Source: Bryobacterales bacterium
GTDB taxonomy: Bacteria > Acidobacteriota > Terriglobia > Bryobacterales > UBA6623
Assembly (NCBI GenBank): GCA_022824585.1
Contig: JAJDZN010000310.1
Coordinates: forward strand, 1-32,665
Direction of reading: 5' to 3'
DNA length: 32,665 nucleotides
Positions 1-7,470 of this stretch are shown one piece after another. Each line of letters begins with the position of its first letter. The first letter of the stretch is position 1. A program made the translations under genes and the position numbers. The notes beneath the pieces were generated by a model. It did no database searches. It had not been told where the DNA came from and saw only the letters and a program-made list of their open reading frames with translations.

Positions 1-1
1 C

Positions 2-412
2 CGGATCCTGCTCGCTAGCCAAATGGTGGTCTTTGGGGTGCTGATGTCGGAGAGGGATCCGTGGATTTTCGCAGCGCTGGTTTGCTATATCCTGCTGTGC
101 TTCGGCGGCGGGTTCGCGACCATGCCATCATTCGTCTCGGACGTCTTCGGGTCCAAGCGGATGTCGGCGATCTACGGGACGATCCTGACCGCTTGGTCGG
201 CTGCCGGAATATTCGGCCCCCTGTACATGGGCTATCTGCGGGATCAGTATCCCGATCGCTTCATCATTTACTGCTTCTTGGTCGGGGTGCTGATCCTCGG
301 AATTGGCTACGTGTTCTCGTACCTGTTGAATGATGAGCGCATCCGCCTGCACCCGCCGACCTTGGACGGGACACTTCGCCAGTTTGGGATTCCCCGGCTG
401 CGGAAGCCGTAG
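2..412 (+). CDS. MFS transporter, OFA (oxalate/formate antiporter-like) family, C-terminal part
   Basis: The reading frame is open from the left edge and ends at TAG 410-412, so only the last ~136 residues are present. Three hydrophobic segments are visible, around FAALVCYILLCF, IYGTILTAWSAAGIFG and YCFLVGVLILGIGYVFSYLL. The stretch GGGFATMPSFVSDVFG followed by AIYGTILTAWSAAGI is the pattern of the tenth and eleventh helices in OFA-type major facilitator proteins, which exchange small organic acids across the inner membrane. The substrate cannot be read from this fragment. The downstream dehydrogenase and TIM-barrel genes on the same strand make a hydroxy-acid or sugar-acid substrate plausible, but 440 bases separate them. 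I am fairly sure of the family and unsure of the substrate. Confidence 0.85.
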   Translation, partial: RILLASQMVVFGVLMSERDPWIFAALVCYILLCFGGGFATMPSFVSDVFGSKRMSAIYGTILTAWSAAGIFGPLYMGYLRDQYPDRFIIYCFLVGVLILGIGYVFSYLLNDERIRLHPPTLDGTLRQFGIPRLRKP

Positions 413-856
413 CAGTCCTGTTGCCCGGCGCGACTCGTTGCCCAGATGCTCGGCAACTCGAGCGAAAGGTGATTCCATCGCTGTCTTGACCAGAAGAAAG
501 CTGCTTCCGGGTTCAAGGTAGCGTCCGGCACTGGTCGGCTATCTGCTGGCTACGCGCCACTGGTGCCGATGGCGACTGATGGTCGATCAAGTGCGACCGG
601 GAGCTGCCAGACGTAACGATTACGTCTGGCTGGCGCGCGTGTGCCAGTTCGGCCTCGCCCGGTCCAGTCACATGCCCCGCGCGGTCTTGCCGAGTTGCAC
701 CAGCAGTGCCGCTACCGGCGCAAGCAATACGCCTTCCAAGACGCCAGCCCGGTCACCAATGGCCCGTTGGAAGTGCGGCCATTCCGCACAATGGCGCACA
801 GCCATAAACTAGTTGGGGTAAGTTGGGCCTAAAGAATCCTTGCGGATGGACGGAAC
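413..856. other. Gene-free stretch with hairpins
   Basis: I see no convincing gene here. Short open frames exist on the plus strand (579-812, 641-832), but neither has a recognisable motif or a clear ribosome binding site. The stretch holds a perfect 11-bp inverted repeat at 606-630 and a smaller 6-bp one at 773-789 (GTGCGG, loop CCATT, CCGCAC). It separates the transporter from the dehydrogenase unit and probably carries the promoter of the latter, although I could not find a good -35/-10 pair. Confidence 0.5.
606..630. repeat. Perfect 11-bp inverted repeat with 3-base loop
   Basis: GCCAGACGTAA at 606-616 and TTACGTCTGGC at 620-630 are exact reverse complements around the loop CGA. There is no T-run after either arm, so it is not a textbook terminator. 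It could be an operator for the 857-2620 unit or an RNA hairpin. Confidence 0.7.
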
Positions 857-1747
857 ATGCAACCAGTCGGCGTAATCGGCCTCGGGCAAATGGGCATCGG
901 TATCGCCCGGAACTTGGCGAGCGGCGGCTTCCCGACGATCGGCTTCGATCTGCGAGCCGAGCGGGGAGCCTTGCTGCGAGCCGCGGGCGGCGTCGCCGCC
1001 CAGAGCTGCGCTGAGGCGGGAGCAAGGTCAGACGCGCTCTTCGTGATGGTCATGAACGGCGGCCAGGCGAAAGACGCGCTGTTTGGCGAGCGGGGCGCCG
1101 TGGAAGGCCTCTCCCCGGGATCGACCGTGATCGTCACCGCCACCGTGCTGCCGTCGGAGGTGCAGGCGCTGGAAGAGCCGCTGGCCGAGCGCGGCATCGA
1201 CTTGATCGACTCGCCCGTCAGTGGCGGCAAGGCCGGGGCCGACGGGGGGTCGCTGACTCTGATGGCCGCCGGACGGACCGAAGTGCTCGAGCGCAACCGC
1301 GCGGCCTTGGAAGCGATTTCCAAGCGGACCTTCCATGTGGGCGAGCAGATCGGGCAGGGCCAGGTCGTCAAGGCTTCCTTGCAGTCGCTGATCGGGTGCA
1401 TCTTCGCGGCAACGTTCGAGGCCTTCGTGCTGGGGGCGAAGTCCGGCGTCAAGGGCGAGACGCTCTTCGATGTGATTCGCTCGAGCGCGGTCGGCAGCCC
1501 GTTGATAGAGACCTGTGCGCGGCACCTGCTGGATCGCAGCTTCGAAGACACGGGCAGCCATATCGGCACCATGTACAAGGACCTCGGGATCTCGATGAGC
1601 GTGGCCCGCGAAGCCGGAGCCGCGATGTTCGCCACCAGCGCGGCCTACGAGATGTTCCAGGCCGGCATTTCGCGCTATCCCGACGGAGACAACTGGGTCG
1701 TGGCGAAGTGGCTGGAAGAGATCGCGGGCACCGAGGTCGGCTGGTAG
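857..1747 (+). CDS. NAD(P)-dependent 3-hydroxyisobutyrate dehydrogenase-family oxidoreductase (LtnD-like)
   Basis: This 296-residue protein oxidises a beta-hydroxy acid with NAD(P), judging from its family. The Rossmann motif GLGQMG lies at residues 8-13. The substrate loop DSPVSGGKAGADGGSLTLM lies at about 118-136. The catalytic lysine is Lys172 in GQGQVVKASLQSL, and the KDLG motif is at 241-244. After the catalytic Lys the usual pair of Asn residues is replaced by Leu-Gln. From memory, L-threonate dehydrogenase (LtnD) has His-Gln there, which suggests a sugar-acid substrate rather than hydroxyisobutyrate. The ATG at 857 follows a weak GGACGG. The next gene starts 9 bases after the stop in the same frame, so the two are probably one operon. 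Alternatives are GarR/GlxR-type tartronate semialdehyde reductases. Confidence 0.85.
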   Translation: MQPVGVIGLGQMGIGIARNLASGGFPTIGFDLRAERGALLRAAGGVAAQSCAEAGARSDALFVMVMNGGQAKDALFGERGAVEGLSPGSTVIVTATVLPSEVQALEEPLAERGIDLIDSPVSGGKAGADGGSLTLMAAGRTEVLERNRAALEAISKRTFHVGEQIGQGQVVKASLQSLIGCIFAATFEAFVLGAKSGVKGETLFDVIRSSAVGSPLIETCARHLLDRSFEDTGSHIGTMYKDLGISMSVAREAGAAMFATSAAYEMFQAGISRYPDGDNWVVAKWLEEIAGTEVGW

Positions 1748-1756
1748 GGGGAGGCG

Positions 1757-2620
1757 TTGGCAAGGCTTGGCGTGATCACGGACGGCATCAGCCGCGATTT
1801 CGAGCGGGCGCTCGAGGTCATGCAGGAGCACGGCCTGCGCCACGCCGAGCTGCAGTATTTGTGGGACAGGGAGGTCGGGGACCTGAGCGACGCCCAGATC
1901 GGCCGCGTCCAGGAGCTCGTCCGCAGCCGCGACATGGAGGTAGTCTGCGTCTCGCGGCACGTCTTCGCCGGTCTGCCGGTCGGACAGACCGAGGTGGGAG
2001 ACAGAGCGCACGAGCTGCAAATGGGCGCCTTGCGCCGCTGCATTGACACGGCCAAGGCGCTCGATTGCGGGCTGGTCCGGATCATGAGCTTCCGCAAGGA
2101 GATGATCTTGTTCGGTTCTGGCGGGGCCGAGCAGTGGAATGTCGCCACAGGCGCCTGGGACAAGCTGAAGCTCTTGCTGCGACCCGCCGTGCAGCTGGCG
2201 GAGGACGCCGGCGTCACGCTGGTCGTCGAGACCGGCAACAACGCGATGGTCACTTCCGGGCACCTAGCCCGCAAGCTGGTCGAAGAGCTCGGCTCGCGGC
2301 ACCTGCGGGTGCTCTGGGATCCGGGCAACAGCCTGTATTGCGCCGAACCCGCCTATCCGGACGGCTACGCGGCGTTGCGCGGCTGTCTCGGCCACGTTCA
2401 CGTCAAGGACTTGCTCGTGGACATCCCGAAGGCCACGGTGCAGCAGGTGCGCTTCGGCGAGGGCCACATGGCCCCGTTCTTCGCCGAGATCGCCGCCGCG
2501 CTTGAGGAAGACGGCTACGCGGGGACGGTGTCTCTCGAGAGCGTGTACCGTCCCTCTGGCGGGTCGTTCGAAGACGGGTTCCGGGCGTCCTGCGCGGCGT
2601 TCCGCGAGACGTTCGGCTAG
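1757..2620 (+). CDS. Sugar phosphate isomerase/epimerase-family TIM-barrel protein
   Basis: This 287-residue protein of the xylose-isomerase-like TIM-barrel superfamily is likely a cytosolic isomerase or epimerase acting on a sugar acid or keto sugar. The four expected metal ligands can be placed: Glu159 (VVETG), Asp188 (LWDPGN), His213 or His215 (HVHVKD) and Glu261 (SLES). The first in-frame start after the upstream stop is TTG 1757. It is preceded by GGGGAGG (1748-1754) only two bases away, an unusually tight spacing. The first beta-strand RLGVITDG begins right after it, so a later start would cut the fold. The link to the LtnD-like gene recalls threonate/erythronate-type pathways, where a dehydrogenase is paired with an OtnI-type isomerase. 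The exact substrate is inference. Confidence 0.8.
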   Translation: MARLGVITDGISRDFERALEVMQEHGLRHAELQYLWDREVGDLSDAQIGRVQELVRSRDMEVVCVSRHVFAGLPVGQTEVGDRAHELQMGALRRCIDTAKALDCGLVRIMSFRKEMILFGSGGAEQWNVATGAWDKLKLLLRPAVQLAEDAGVTLVVETGNNAMVTSGHLARKLVEELGSRHLRVLWDPGNSLYCAEPAYPDGYAALRGCLGHVHVKDLLVDIPKATVQQVRFGEGHMAPFFAEIAAALEEDGYAGTVSLESVYRPSGGSFEDGFRASCAAFRETFG

Positions 2621-2631
2621 ATGGAGTCGGC

Positions 2632-2650
2632 GGCCGGGCGGTGCCCGGCC
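2632..2650. terminator. GC-rich hairpin between convergent genes
   Basis: GGCCGGGC (2632-2639), loop GGT, GCCCGGCC (2643-2650) form a perfect 8-bp stem between the stop of the TIM-barrel gene and the stop of recA. No U-tract follows on either strand, so a bidirectional terminator role is only suggested by its position. Confidence 0.4.
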
Positions 2651-2667
2651 CGGCCCTGATCGCTCGT

Positions 2668-3729
2668 TCAGTTCGCCTGCGCGCTCGCGCCGGGCGCGGG
2701 AGAGCCGTTGGCGCTCGCCGCTGCCGGCTCGTCGGCGACCGGCAGGCCGAGTTCCAGGCGCACAGCGCGCTCCAGCCTGTCGCGCACGTCGAGGTTCTTC
2801 TTGAGGAACTCCTTGGCGCGCTCGCGGCCTTGGCCGATGCGCTCGCCCTCATAGGAGAACCACGAGCCGCTCTTTTGGACCAGCCGGTGGTTCACTCCCA
2901 GGTCCAGCAGGTCGCCCTCGCGGGAGACGCCCTCCCCGTACATGATGTCGAACTCGGCCAGCTTGAACGGCGGGGCCATCTTGTTCTTCACGACCTTGAT
3001 CTTCGTGCGGTTGCCGATCACGGCGTCGCCGTCCTTGATCGCGCTGATCCGGCGGATGTCGATGCGCACCGACGAGTAGAACTTCAGCGCCCGGCCGCCC
3101 GTGGTCGTTTCCGGGCTGCCGAACATCACCCCGATCTTCTCGCGGATCTGGTTGATGAAGATGATGCAGCAGTTTGACTTCGACAGCGGGCCGGTCAGCT
3201 TGCGCAGGGCCTGGGACATCAGTCGCGCCTGCAGCCCGACATGGCTGTCGCCCATCTCGCCCTGCAGCTCGGCGCGCGGCACCAGTGCCGCCACCGAGTC
3301 GACGACCACGACGTCGATCGCGCCCGAGCGCACCAGCACTTCCACGATCTGCAGCGCCTGCTCGCCGGAGTCTGGCTGCGAGATCAGCAGGTCGTCGAGG
3401 TTCACGCCGAGCTTGGCCGCGTAGATCGGATCGAGCGCGTGCTCGGCGTCGATGAAGGCCGCCATGCCCTCGGCCTTTTGCGCTTGCGCCACCGCCTGCA
3501 GCGCGAGCGTGGTCTTGCCCGAGGATTCCGGGCCGTAGATCTCGACGATGCGGCCCTTGGGCAGGCCTCCGATGCCGAGCGCGGCGTCCACGGACACGGC
3601 GCCGGTCGGGATCACGTCAGCGGCGATGCCCGCGTCGCGCTCTCCCATGCGGAGGATGGCGCCCTTGCCGTGGTCCTTCTCGATCTGGCGCAGCGCCGCG
3701 TCAAGATTGTGCTGTGTTGCTTGTTTCAC
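2668..3729 (-). CDS. recA: RecA recombinase
   Basis: At 353 residues this is the normal length for RecA, the ATPase that coats single-stranded DNA, pairs homologous strands and triggers LexA self-cleavage. Walker A is GPESSGKT at residues 66-73. The Walker B strand is [15 protein letters not shown]. The L2 region [19 protein letters not shown] and the C-terminal [12 protein letters not shown]-type segment are all present. The last ~20 residues are the usual variable tail, rich in Ala, Pro and Asn. The start is GTG 3729, with AGGAGA at 3736-3741 spaced six bases upstream. It is transcribed alone from a promoter at 3774-3801. No E. coli-type LexA box is visible, which is expected since acidobacterial LexA sites differ. 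Confidence 0.97.
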   Translation of the reverse strand: MKQATQHNLDAALRQIEKDHGKGAILRMGERDAGIAADVIPTGAVSVDAALGIGGLPKGRIVEIYGPESSGKTTLALQAVAQAQKAEGMAAFIDAEHALDPIYAAKLGVNLDDLLISQPDSGEQALQIVEVLVRSGAIDVVVVDSVAALVPRAELQGEMGDSHVGLQARLMSQALRKLTGPLSKSNCCIIFINQIREKIGVMFGSPETTTGGRALKFYSSVRIDIRRISAIKDGDAVIGNRTKIKVVKNKMAPPFKLAEFDIMYGEGVSREGDLLDLGVNHRLVQKSGSWFSYEGERIGQGRERAKEFLKKNLDVRDRLERAVRLELGLPVADEPAAASANGSPAPGASAQAN

Positions 3730-3773
3730 TGGGGGTCTCCTTTTTCAGGTTGGTTGACAAACTATTTAATTCA

Positions 3774-3801
3774 ATTATAGCGATAAAATTACGAATTTCA
3801 A
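3774..3801 (-). promoter_or_regulatory. recA promoter (sigma70-like)
   Basis: Read on the minus strand, TTGAAA (3796-3801), a 16-bp spacer and a perfect TATAAT (3774-3779) lie about 45 bases before the recA GTG. The surroundings are strikingly AT-rich for this genome. Predicted transcription starts near 3767, giving a leader of roughly 38 bases that includes the Shine-Dalgarno. Confidence 0.7.
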
Positions 3802-3871
3802 GCAATAAGAGAAAATTTCTTGTCCGGGCCGCAAGAAGCTGGGCTGGGGCCATCGAATTGCGGCTTGCGGG

Positions 3872-4825
3872 CTAGTTGGACTCGCTCGGGAGCGGGGCGT
3901 AGTAGCCACGGCGGACGCGGACCGTGGCATTGCGATGCCTGGTGCGCACTTCCACCGTGTGGAACGAGCCGTCGTTGACGAACTGGCTGGGCGAGTACAG
4001 GATGAAGTACTGGTGGCGCAGCTCGTTGGCGATATTGGCGAACGACTGCTGCAGGTCGCGGGCTTGGAACGGATGGAACGCGACCCCGCCGGTCTCCCGG
4101 GCGAAGCGCCGCAGCGTCTTGTCGCCCGCTTCGGCCGTCCCGGTGCGGTTGGTCGAAATGGTGTACACCACGGTCTCGGCCTTGTGCGCCATTTCCAGGG
4201 CGTCTTCGCGGGTCACCGTGCTGCGGTTGTCGGCGCCGTCGCCGATCACGACCAGCGCCCTCCGGAACTGCTCCTTGGGCTGGTCCTCGGGCAACTTGTC
4301 CCGGCAGGCATAGTAGATCGCGTCGTAGAGCGCGGTTCCGCCGCCGGCTCGCAGCCGGCGGACGCCGTCCGCCAGGTCGTCGATGTTGTTGGTGTAGTCG
4401 ACGATGAGCTCGGCGCGGGTGTCGAAGCTCACCAAGAACGCCCGGTCGTGCTCTTCGGCGAGCACTCCCTGCAGGAACTCGATGGCGGCTTCCTGCTCGA
4501 ACTTGAAGCGGGCCCGGATCGAGTTGCTGGTGTCGAGGATCACGCCGATCCGCAAGGGCAGGTCGCTCTCGCGGTCGAACTCGCGGATCTCCTGCTCCCA
4601 GCCGTCGTCGAAGACGCTGAAATCGTCCCTCCCGAGGTCGGTGATGAAGCGGTTCCTGCGGTCGGTGACCGTGAACAGGAGAGGCACGCGCGCGACATCG
4701 ATCTTGATGATGTCCGACTCCTGGCCCGCGTAGACCGGCTCGAACTCGGCCGTGCCGCTTTCTTGGGCCCATGCTGCGGCGAGCAATCCGACCGCCGCCA
4801 GTAGGGCCGAACAACGCAGGAGCAT
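3872..4825 (-). CDS. Secreted VWFA-related protein of the acidobacterial type
   Basis: This 317-residue protein has an N-terminal signal peptide (hydrophobic LLAAVGLLAAAWA, probable cleavage before Gln21). A short beta domain follows (about 38-90, with VPLLFTVTDRRNRFITDLGRDDFSVFDDG split over two strands), then a von Willebrand A domain. The metal site is intact: DTSNS at residues 98-102, Thr164 in GGGTALYDA and Asp196 in GDGADN. This is the layout of TIGR03436, a family found mostly in Acidobacteria and expanded in Solibacter. The function is unknown; it presumably binds a protein or surface ligand outside the cytoplasm. The ATG at 4825 lies 7 bases from the end of the pseudouridine synthase gene, but a perfect -10 hexamer sits between them. 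No Shine-Dalgarno is visible. Confidence 0.9.
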   Translation of the reverse strand: MLLRCSALLAAVGLLAAAWAQESGTAEFEPVYAGQESDIIKIDVARVPLLFTVTDRRNRFITDLGRDDFSVFDDGWEQEIREFDRESDLPLRIGVILDTSNSIRARFKFEQEAAIEFLQGVLAEEHDRAFLVSFDTRAELIVDYTNNIDDLADGVRRLRAGGGTALYDAIYYACRDKLPEDQPKEQFRRALVVIGDGADNRSTVTREDALEMAHKAETVVYTISTNRTGTAEAGDKTLRRFARETGGVAFHPFQARDLQQSFANIANELRHQYFILYSPSQFVNDGSFHTVEVRTRHRNATVRVRRGYYAPLPSESN

Positions 4826-4831
4826 GCTCGC

Positions 4832-4837
4832 ATTATA
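4832..4837 (-). promoter_or_regulatory. -10 hexamer TATAAT overlapping the upstream stop codon
   Basis: On the minus strand a perfect TATAAT contains the TAA stop of the pseudouridine synthase gene and lies six bases before the ATG of the VWA gene. Transcription from it would begin at or next to that ATG, giving a leaderless message. No good -35 is seen, so the gene may instead be read as part of the upstream operon. Confidence 0.4.
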
Positions 4838-5804
4838 GACCTAGCAGGGCCAGATGAGCGCTAAATTCGGTCGATAGGGGGGCCTCGTGCCGCATGCGCT
4901 CGCGGCTCTGCGGATGGTCGAATCCCAGGACTCTTGCGTGCAGCAGATAGCGTCCGGGCGTGCCGATCTCGGGCAGGGTCTTGCGGGCGCCGTAGAGCGA
5001 ATCGCCCACGACCGGATGCCCCATCGCGGCGAGATGCACCCGGGCTTGGTGCGTGCGCCCGGTATGGATGCGTACCTCGACCAGCGAGTACTTGGCCGAG
5101 CTGCGCAGGCAGCGGACATCGCTTTGCGCCTCGCGGCCGCTCAACGCCACAGCCATCTTGATCCGGTTGTGGCTGTCCCTGCGAATCGGCATCTGGGTCC
5201 GCAGCCACCAGACGCCGTCCTGCTTGACCGGGTGGCCGTGGCGCAGCAACTTGGGATCGTCGTGCGGGTCTTCGGGCATCGGGCGCTCGACCGCGGCCCA
5301 GTAGAGTTTGAGCACGTTGCGTTGCTGGAACTGTTCCTGCAGCCGCAGGTGGGAACGGTCGTGCTTGGCCACTACGATCGCCCCCGACGTGAACCGGTCC
5401 AGGCGGTGAACGATGCCCGGGCGGAGCTGGCCTGGCGCGCCGGACAGCGACTCCATGCGGTGCAGCAGCGCGTTGACCAAGGTGCCGGAGGCGGCGCCCG
5501 CGCCGGCGTGGACTGTCATCCCGGAGGGCTTGTTGATGACGGCCAGGTCGCCATCTTCGTAGAGGACCTCGAGGTCGATCGCTTCGGGCTCGGCCCGCAA
5601 CGGAGGCCGCTCGGTCGGTTCAACCTCGATCGCCTGGCCCAGGCGTACCTTGCGCGACGCCTTGGATTCGACGCTTCCGTCGACTCGCACGTTGCCGGAG
5701 CGAATCCACTGCAGGACCAGCGAGCGTGTCGCGCTCTCGACCCGGCTGCACAGGAAGCGGTCAAGCCGGGTGCCAACGTCTTCGGGCCCGGGCGCCAAGC
5801 GCAT
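4833..5804 (-). CDS. RluA-family 23S rRNA pseudouridine synthase (RluD-like)
   Basis: Isomerises uridine to pseudouridine in rRNA. With ATG 5804 the protein has 323 residues: an N-terminal S4 RNA-binding domain (about 8-60, VGTRLDRFL to GQAIEVE), then the catalytic domain. Its core motif HRLDRFTSG has the catalytic Asp at residue 136, and most relatives have Asp or another small residue where this one has Phe. The later motif EVRIHTGRTHQARVHLAAMGHPVVGDSLYG is typical and intact. The open frame reaches back to 6122, but that would overlap the divergent TPR gene by 197 bases, and the S4 domain begins at once after ATG 5804, so I chose that start. Exact target uridines cannot be told from sequence. 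It probably leads a two-gene transcript with the VWA gene. Confidence 0.92.
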   Translation of the reverse strand: MRLAPGPEDVGTRLDRFLCSRVESATRSLVLQWIRSGNVRVDGSVESKASRKVRLGQAIEVEPTERPPLRAEPEAIDLEVLYEDGDLAVINKPSGMTVHAGAGAASGTLVNALLHRMESLSGAPGQLRPGIVHRLDRFTSGAIVVAKHDRSHLRLQEQFQQRNVLKLYWAAVERPMPEDPHDDPKLLRHGHPVKQDGVWWLRTQMPIRRDSHNRIKMAVALSGREAQSDVRCLRSSAKYSLVEVRIHTGRTHQARVHLAAMGHPVVGDSLYGARKTLPEIGTPGRYLLHARVLGFDHPQSRERMRHEAPLSTEFSAHLALLGL

Positions 5805-5925
5805 CGGTTCCAGAGTGGCACACTTGCCGTCTTTCGGGGCTTGAACCTGGGCAGCCGCCACACGGAGAGCCGCGCGCGTCGCCCGGTGCGAGAGGATCTG
5901 CCGAAGCTCGCAGCGGTCGCCTAGA

Positions 5926-7338
5926 ATGGCTTCGATGAAGGCGCGCCTGTGGCTGGCTGCCTGTCTGTGCACCTGGGCGGCTTGCTCCGGCCCGGAGCTG
6001 GAACCGATCCCCGAGATCGCGCTGGACGAGCTCGGGCCCAGCCTGGCAAACCAGCTCGGCCCCCAGCTGGACGCGCTGCGGGCCAACTCCGGCGACATCA
6101 ACGCAGCCGGAAACGCCGGCATGCTGCTGCACGCCTACGGGCAGCACGACCTAGCCGTCGCCTTTCTCAAGCGGGCGGGCGAGCTTGACTCGAGCCAGCT
6201 GCGCTGGCCCTACTATCTCGGGATCTCGCTGGCCCAGCTCGGTCGCGGGGCGGAGGCCGCGGAGGCGTTCCGCGAGTGCATCCGCCGTGACGACGGGTAC
6301 CGCCCGGCCAAACGGCGCTTGGCCGAGGTGCTGCTCGCCGGCGACGACGTCGATCGTAGCCGCGATGTCTTCCGTGAACTCGTCGCGGCCGAGCCCGACG
6401 ATGCCCGCGCGCTGCACGGCTTGGGCAAGGCCGAAGCGGCGGCCGGGCAGCTGGAAGCCGCCGTCCAGCATCTGCGCCGCGCCGTCCGGGCGGCGCCCGC
6501 GTTCGGCCAAGCGCACTACGCGCTGGCTCTGGCCTACCGGGAGTTGGGCGAGGAGGGCAAGTCCTCGGAGCATCTCGATCTGTACGCGCGCCACCGCGAA
6601 TCCGAGCCCGCTGCCGACGACCCGCTGGCGAGCGCCGTCGCCGGGTTGCGCGCCACTGCCGCCGAGTACCTCAAGCGAGGCGTGGAAGCGATGGAGGCCG
6701 GACGCCGCGGCGACGCCGTGTCCCTGCACGCCAGGGCCTTGCGGGAAGATCCCTCGCTCACGCAAGCGCACGTCAACCTAGTGATCCTGTACGGCTCGAT
6801 GAAGCGGCCTGAGGATGCCGCCGCGCAGTATCGCTCGGCTCTGGACGCCGGTCTCGCAAGCGCCGAGCTGCACTACAACTACGGCGTTGTAGCCTACCGC
6901 GAACGCGAAGCGGAAGCGGCGCGGCTGGCCTTCGAAGCGGCTCTTGAGATCAACCCGGATCACGCGCTCGCCAATCACAACCTCGGACAGATGCTGGAGG
7001 AACAGGGTCGCTTCGGGGAGGCGCGGGCCCGCTACGAGCGCGCGCTGGCCAGTCGTCCGGACCACGCGCTCTCGCACTACAAGCTGGGCCTGCTATGGAT
7101 GCGCGAGTTCGATGCGGCCAAGGCGGTGCGGGCCTTCCGCCAAGCGATCGAGGAGCAGTCCGACCGCACTCCGACCTATCTCTTCTCGCTGGCTGCCGCC
7201 CTGCTGGCTTCCGGCGAGCGAGAGGCCGCGGTGGCCAGGTTCCGCGAAGCCCGCGCACAAGCCGCGGGATTCTCGCAGGCCGAGCTCGTCGCGCAGATCG
7301 ATGAGACCCTGCGCAAGCTCGAGGCCGGCGGCCGCTAG
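5926..7338 (+). CDS. Tetratricopeptide-repeat lipoprotein
   Basis: This 470-residue protein has a short lipoprotein-like signal (MKARLWLAACLCTWAAC followed by SGPE). The likely lipidated residue is the Cys of WAAC, although Trp at -3 is not ideal for a lipobox. The rest is a chain of TPR helices. The clearest are around residues 310-400, for example AELHYNYGVVAYREREAEAA, ALANHNLGQMLEEQGRFGEA and ALSHYKLGLLWMREFDAAKA, with further repeats between about 90 and 210. TPR proteins serve as protein-protein scaffolds, here probably in the periplasm. Two starts are possible, ATG 5926 and ATG 5935; the second gives a cleaner signal peptide and neither has a strong Shine-Dalgarno. It is divergent from the pseudouridine synthase. 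Partner and role are unknown. Confidence 0.88.
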   Translation: MASMKARLWLAACLCTWAACSGPELEPIPEIALDELGPSLANQLGPQLDALRANSGDINAAGNAGMLLHAYGQHDLAVAFLKRAGELDSSQLRWPYYLGISLAQLGRGAEAAEAFRECIRRDDGYRPAKRRLAEVLLAGDDVDRSRDVFRELVAAEPDDARALHGLGKAEAAAGQLEAAVQHLRRAVRAAPAFGQAHYALALAYRELGEEGKSSEHLDLYARHRESEPAADDPLASAVAGLRATAAEYLKRGVEAMEAGRRGDAVSLHARALREDPSLTQAHVNLVILYGSMKRPEDAAAQYRSALDAGLASAELHYNYGVVAYREREAEAARLAFEAALEINPDHALANHNLGQMLEEQGRFGEARARYERALASRPDHALSHYKLGLLWMREFDAAKAVRAFRQAIEEQSDRTPTYLFSLAAALLASGEREAAVARFREARAQAAGFSQAELVAQIDETLRKLEAGGR

Positions 7339-7418
7339 AGCGAACCCGCCCGGCAGGGGCGCGCCAGCCCGGCCAGAGCGCGGCTTCCATCACTGCTTGC
7401 AGGAAGAGCGAGGCTCGC

Positions 7419-7447
7419 TTGACAGCCGCGCCGAGATGTGTAATTAT
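7419..7447 (+). promoter_or_regulatory. argFGHR promoter
   Basis: TTGACA (7419-7424) is a perfect -35. After 17 bases comes AATTAT (7442-7447), four of six matches to TATAAT. Transcription would begin near 7454-7456, at the argF ATG, which has no Shine-Dalgarno. This predicts a leaderless or nearly leaderless message. Confidence 0.6.
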
Positions 7448-7470
7448 GCATAATTATGAATATTCATTCA
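7437..7470 (+). promoter_or_regulatory. Tandem ARG-box-like ArgR operators over the -10 and argF start codon
   Basis: Compared with the 14-base ARG-box core TGAATWWWWATTCA, the site TGAATATTCATTCA (7457-7470) matches 13 of 14 positions and TGTGTAATTATGCA (7437-7450) matches 11 of 14. The two start 20 bp apart, which is the spacing of paired boxes in E. coli, where 18-bp boxes are separated by 2-3 bp. The second box begins one base into the ATG (7456-7458), the first covers the -10. The stretch is also symmetrical: 7441-7456 and 7456-7467 are perfect palindromes. argR is the last gene of the operon, so autoregulation is likely. Confidence 0.65.

Noticed and set aside
579-832. Two short plus-strand frames before the dehydrogenase gene
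   Set aside because: No motif, no ribosome site, and they overlap each other; I considered a transposase remnant but saw no supporting residues or terminal repeats.
5805-6122. N-terminal extension of the pseudouridine synthase to 6122
   Set aside because: It would overlap the divergent TPR gene by 197 bases, has no family similarity, and the S4 domain begins just after ATG 5804.
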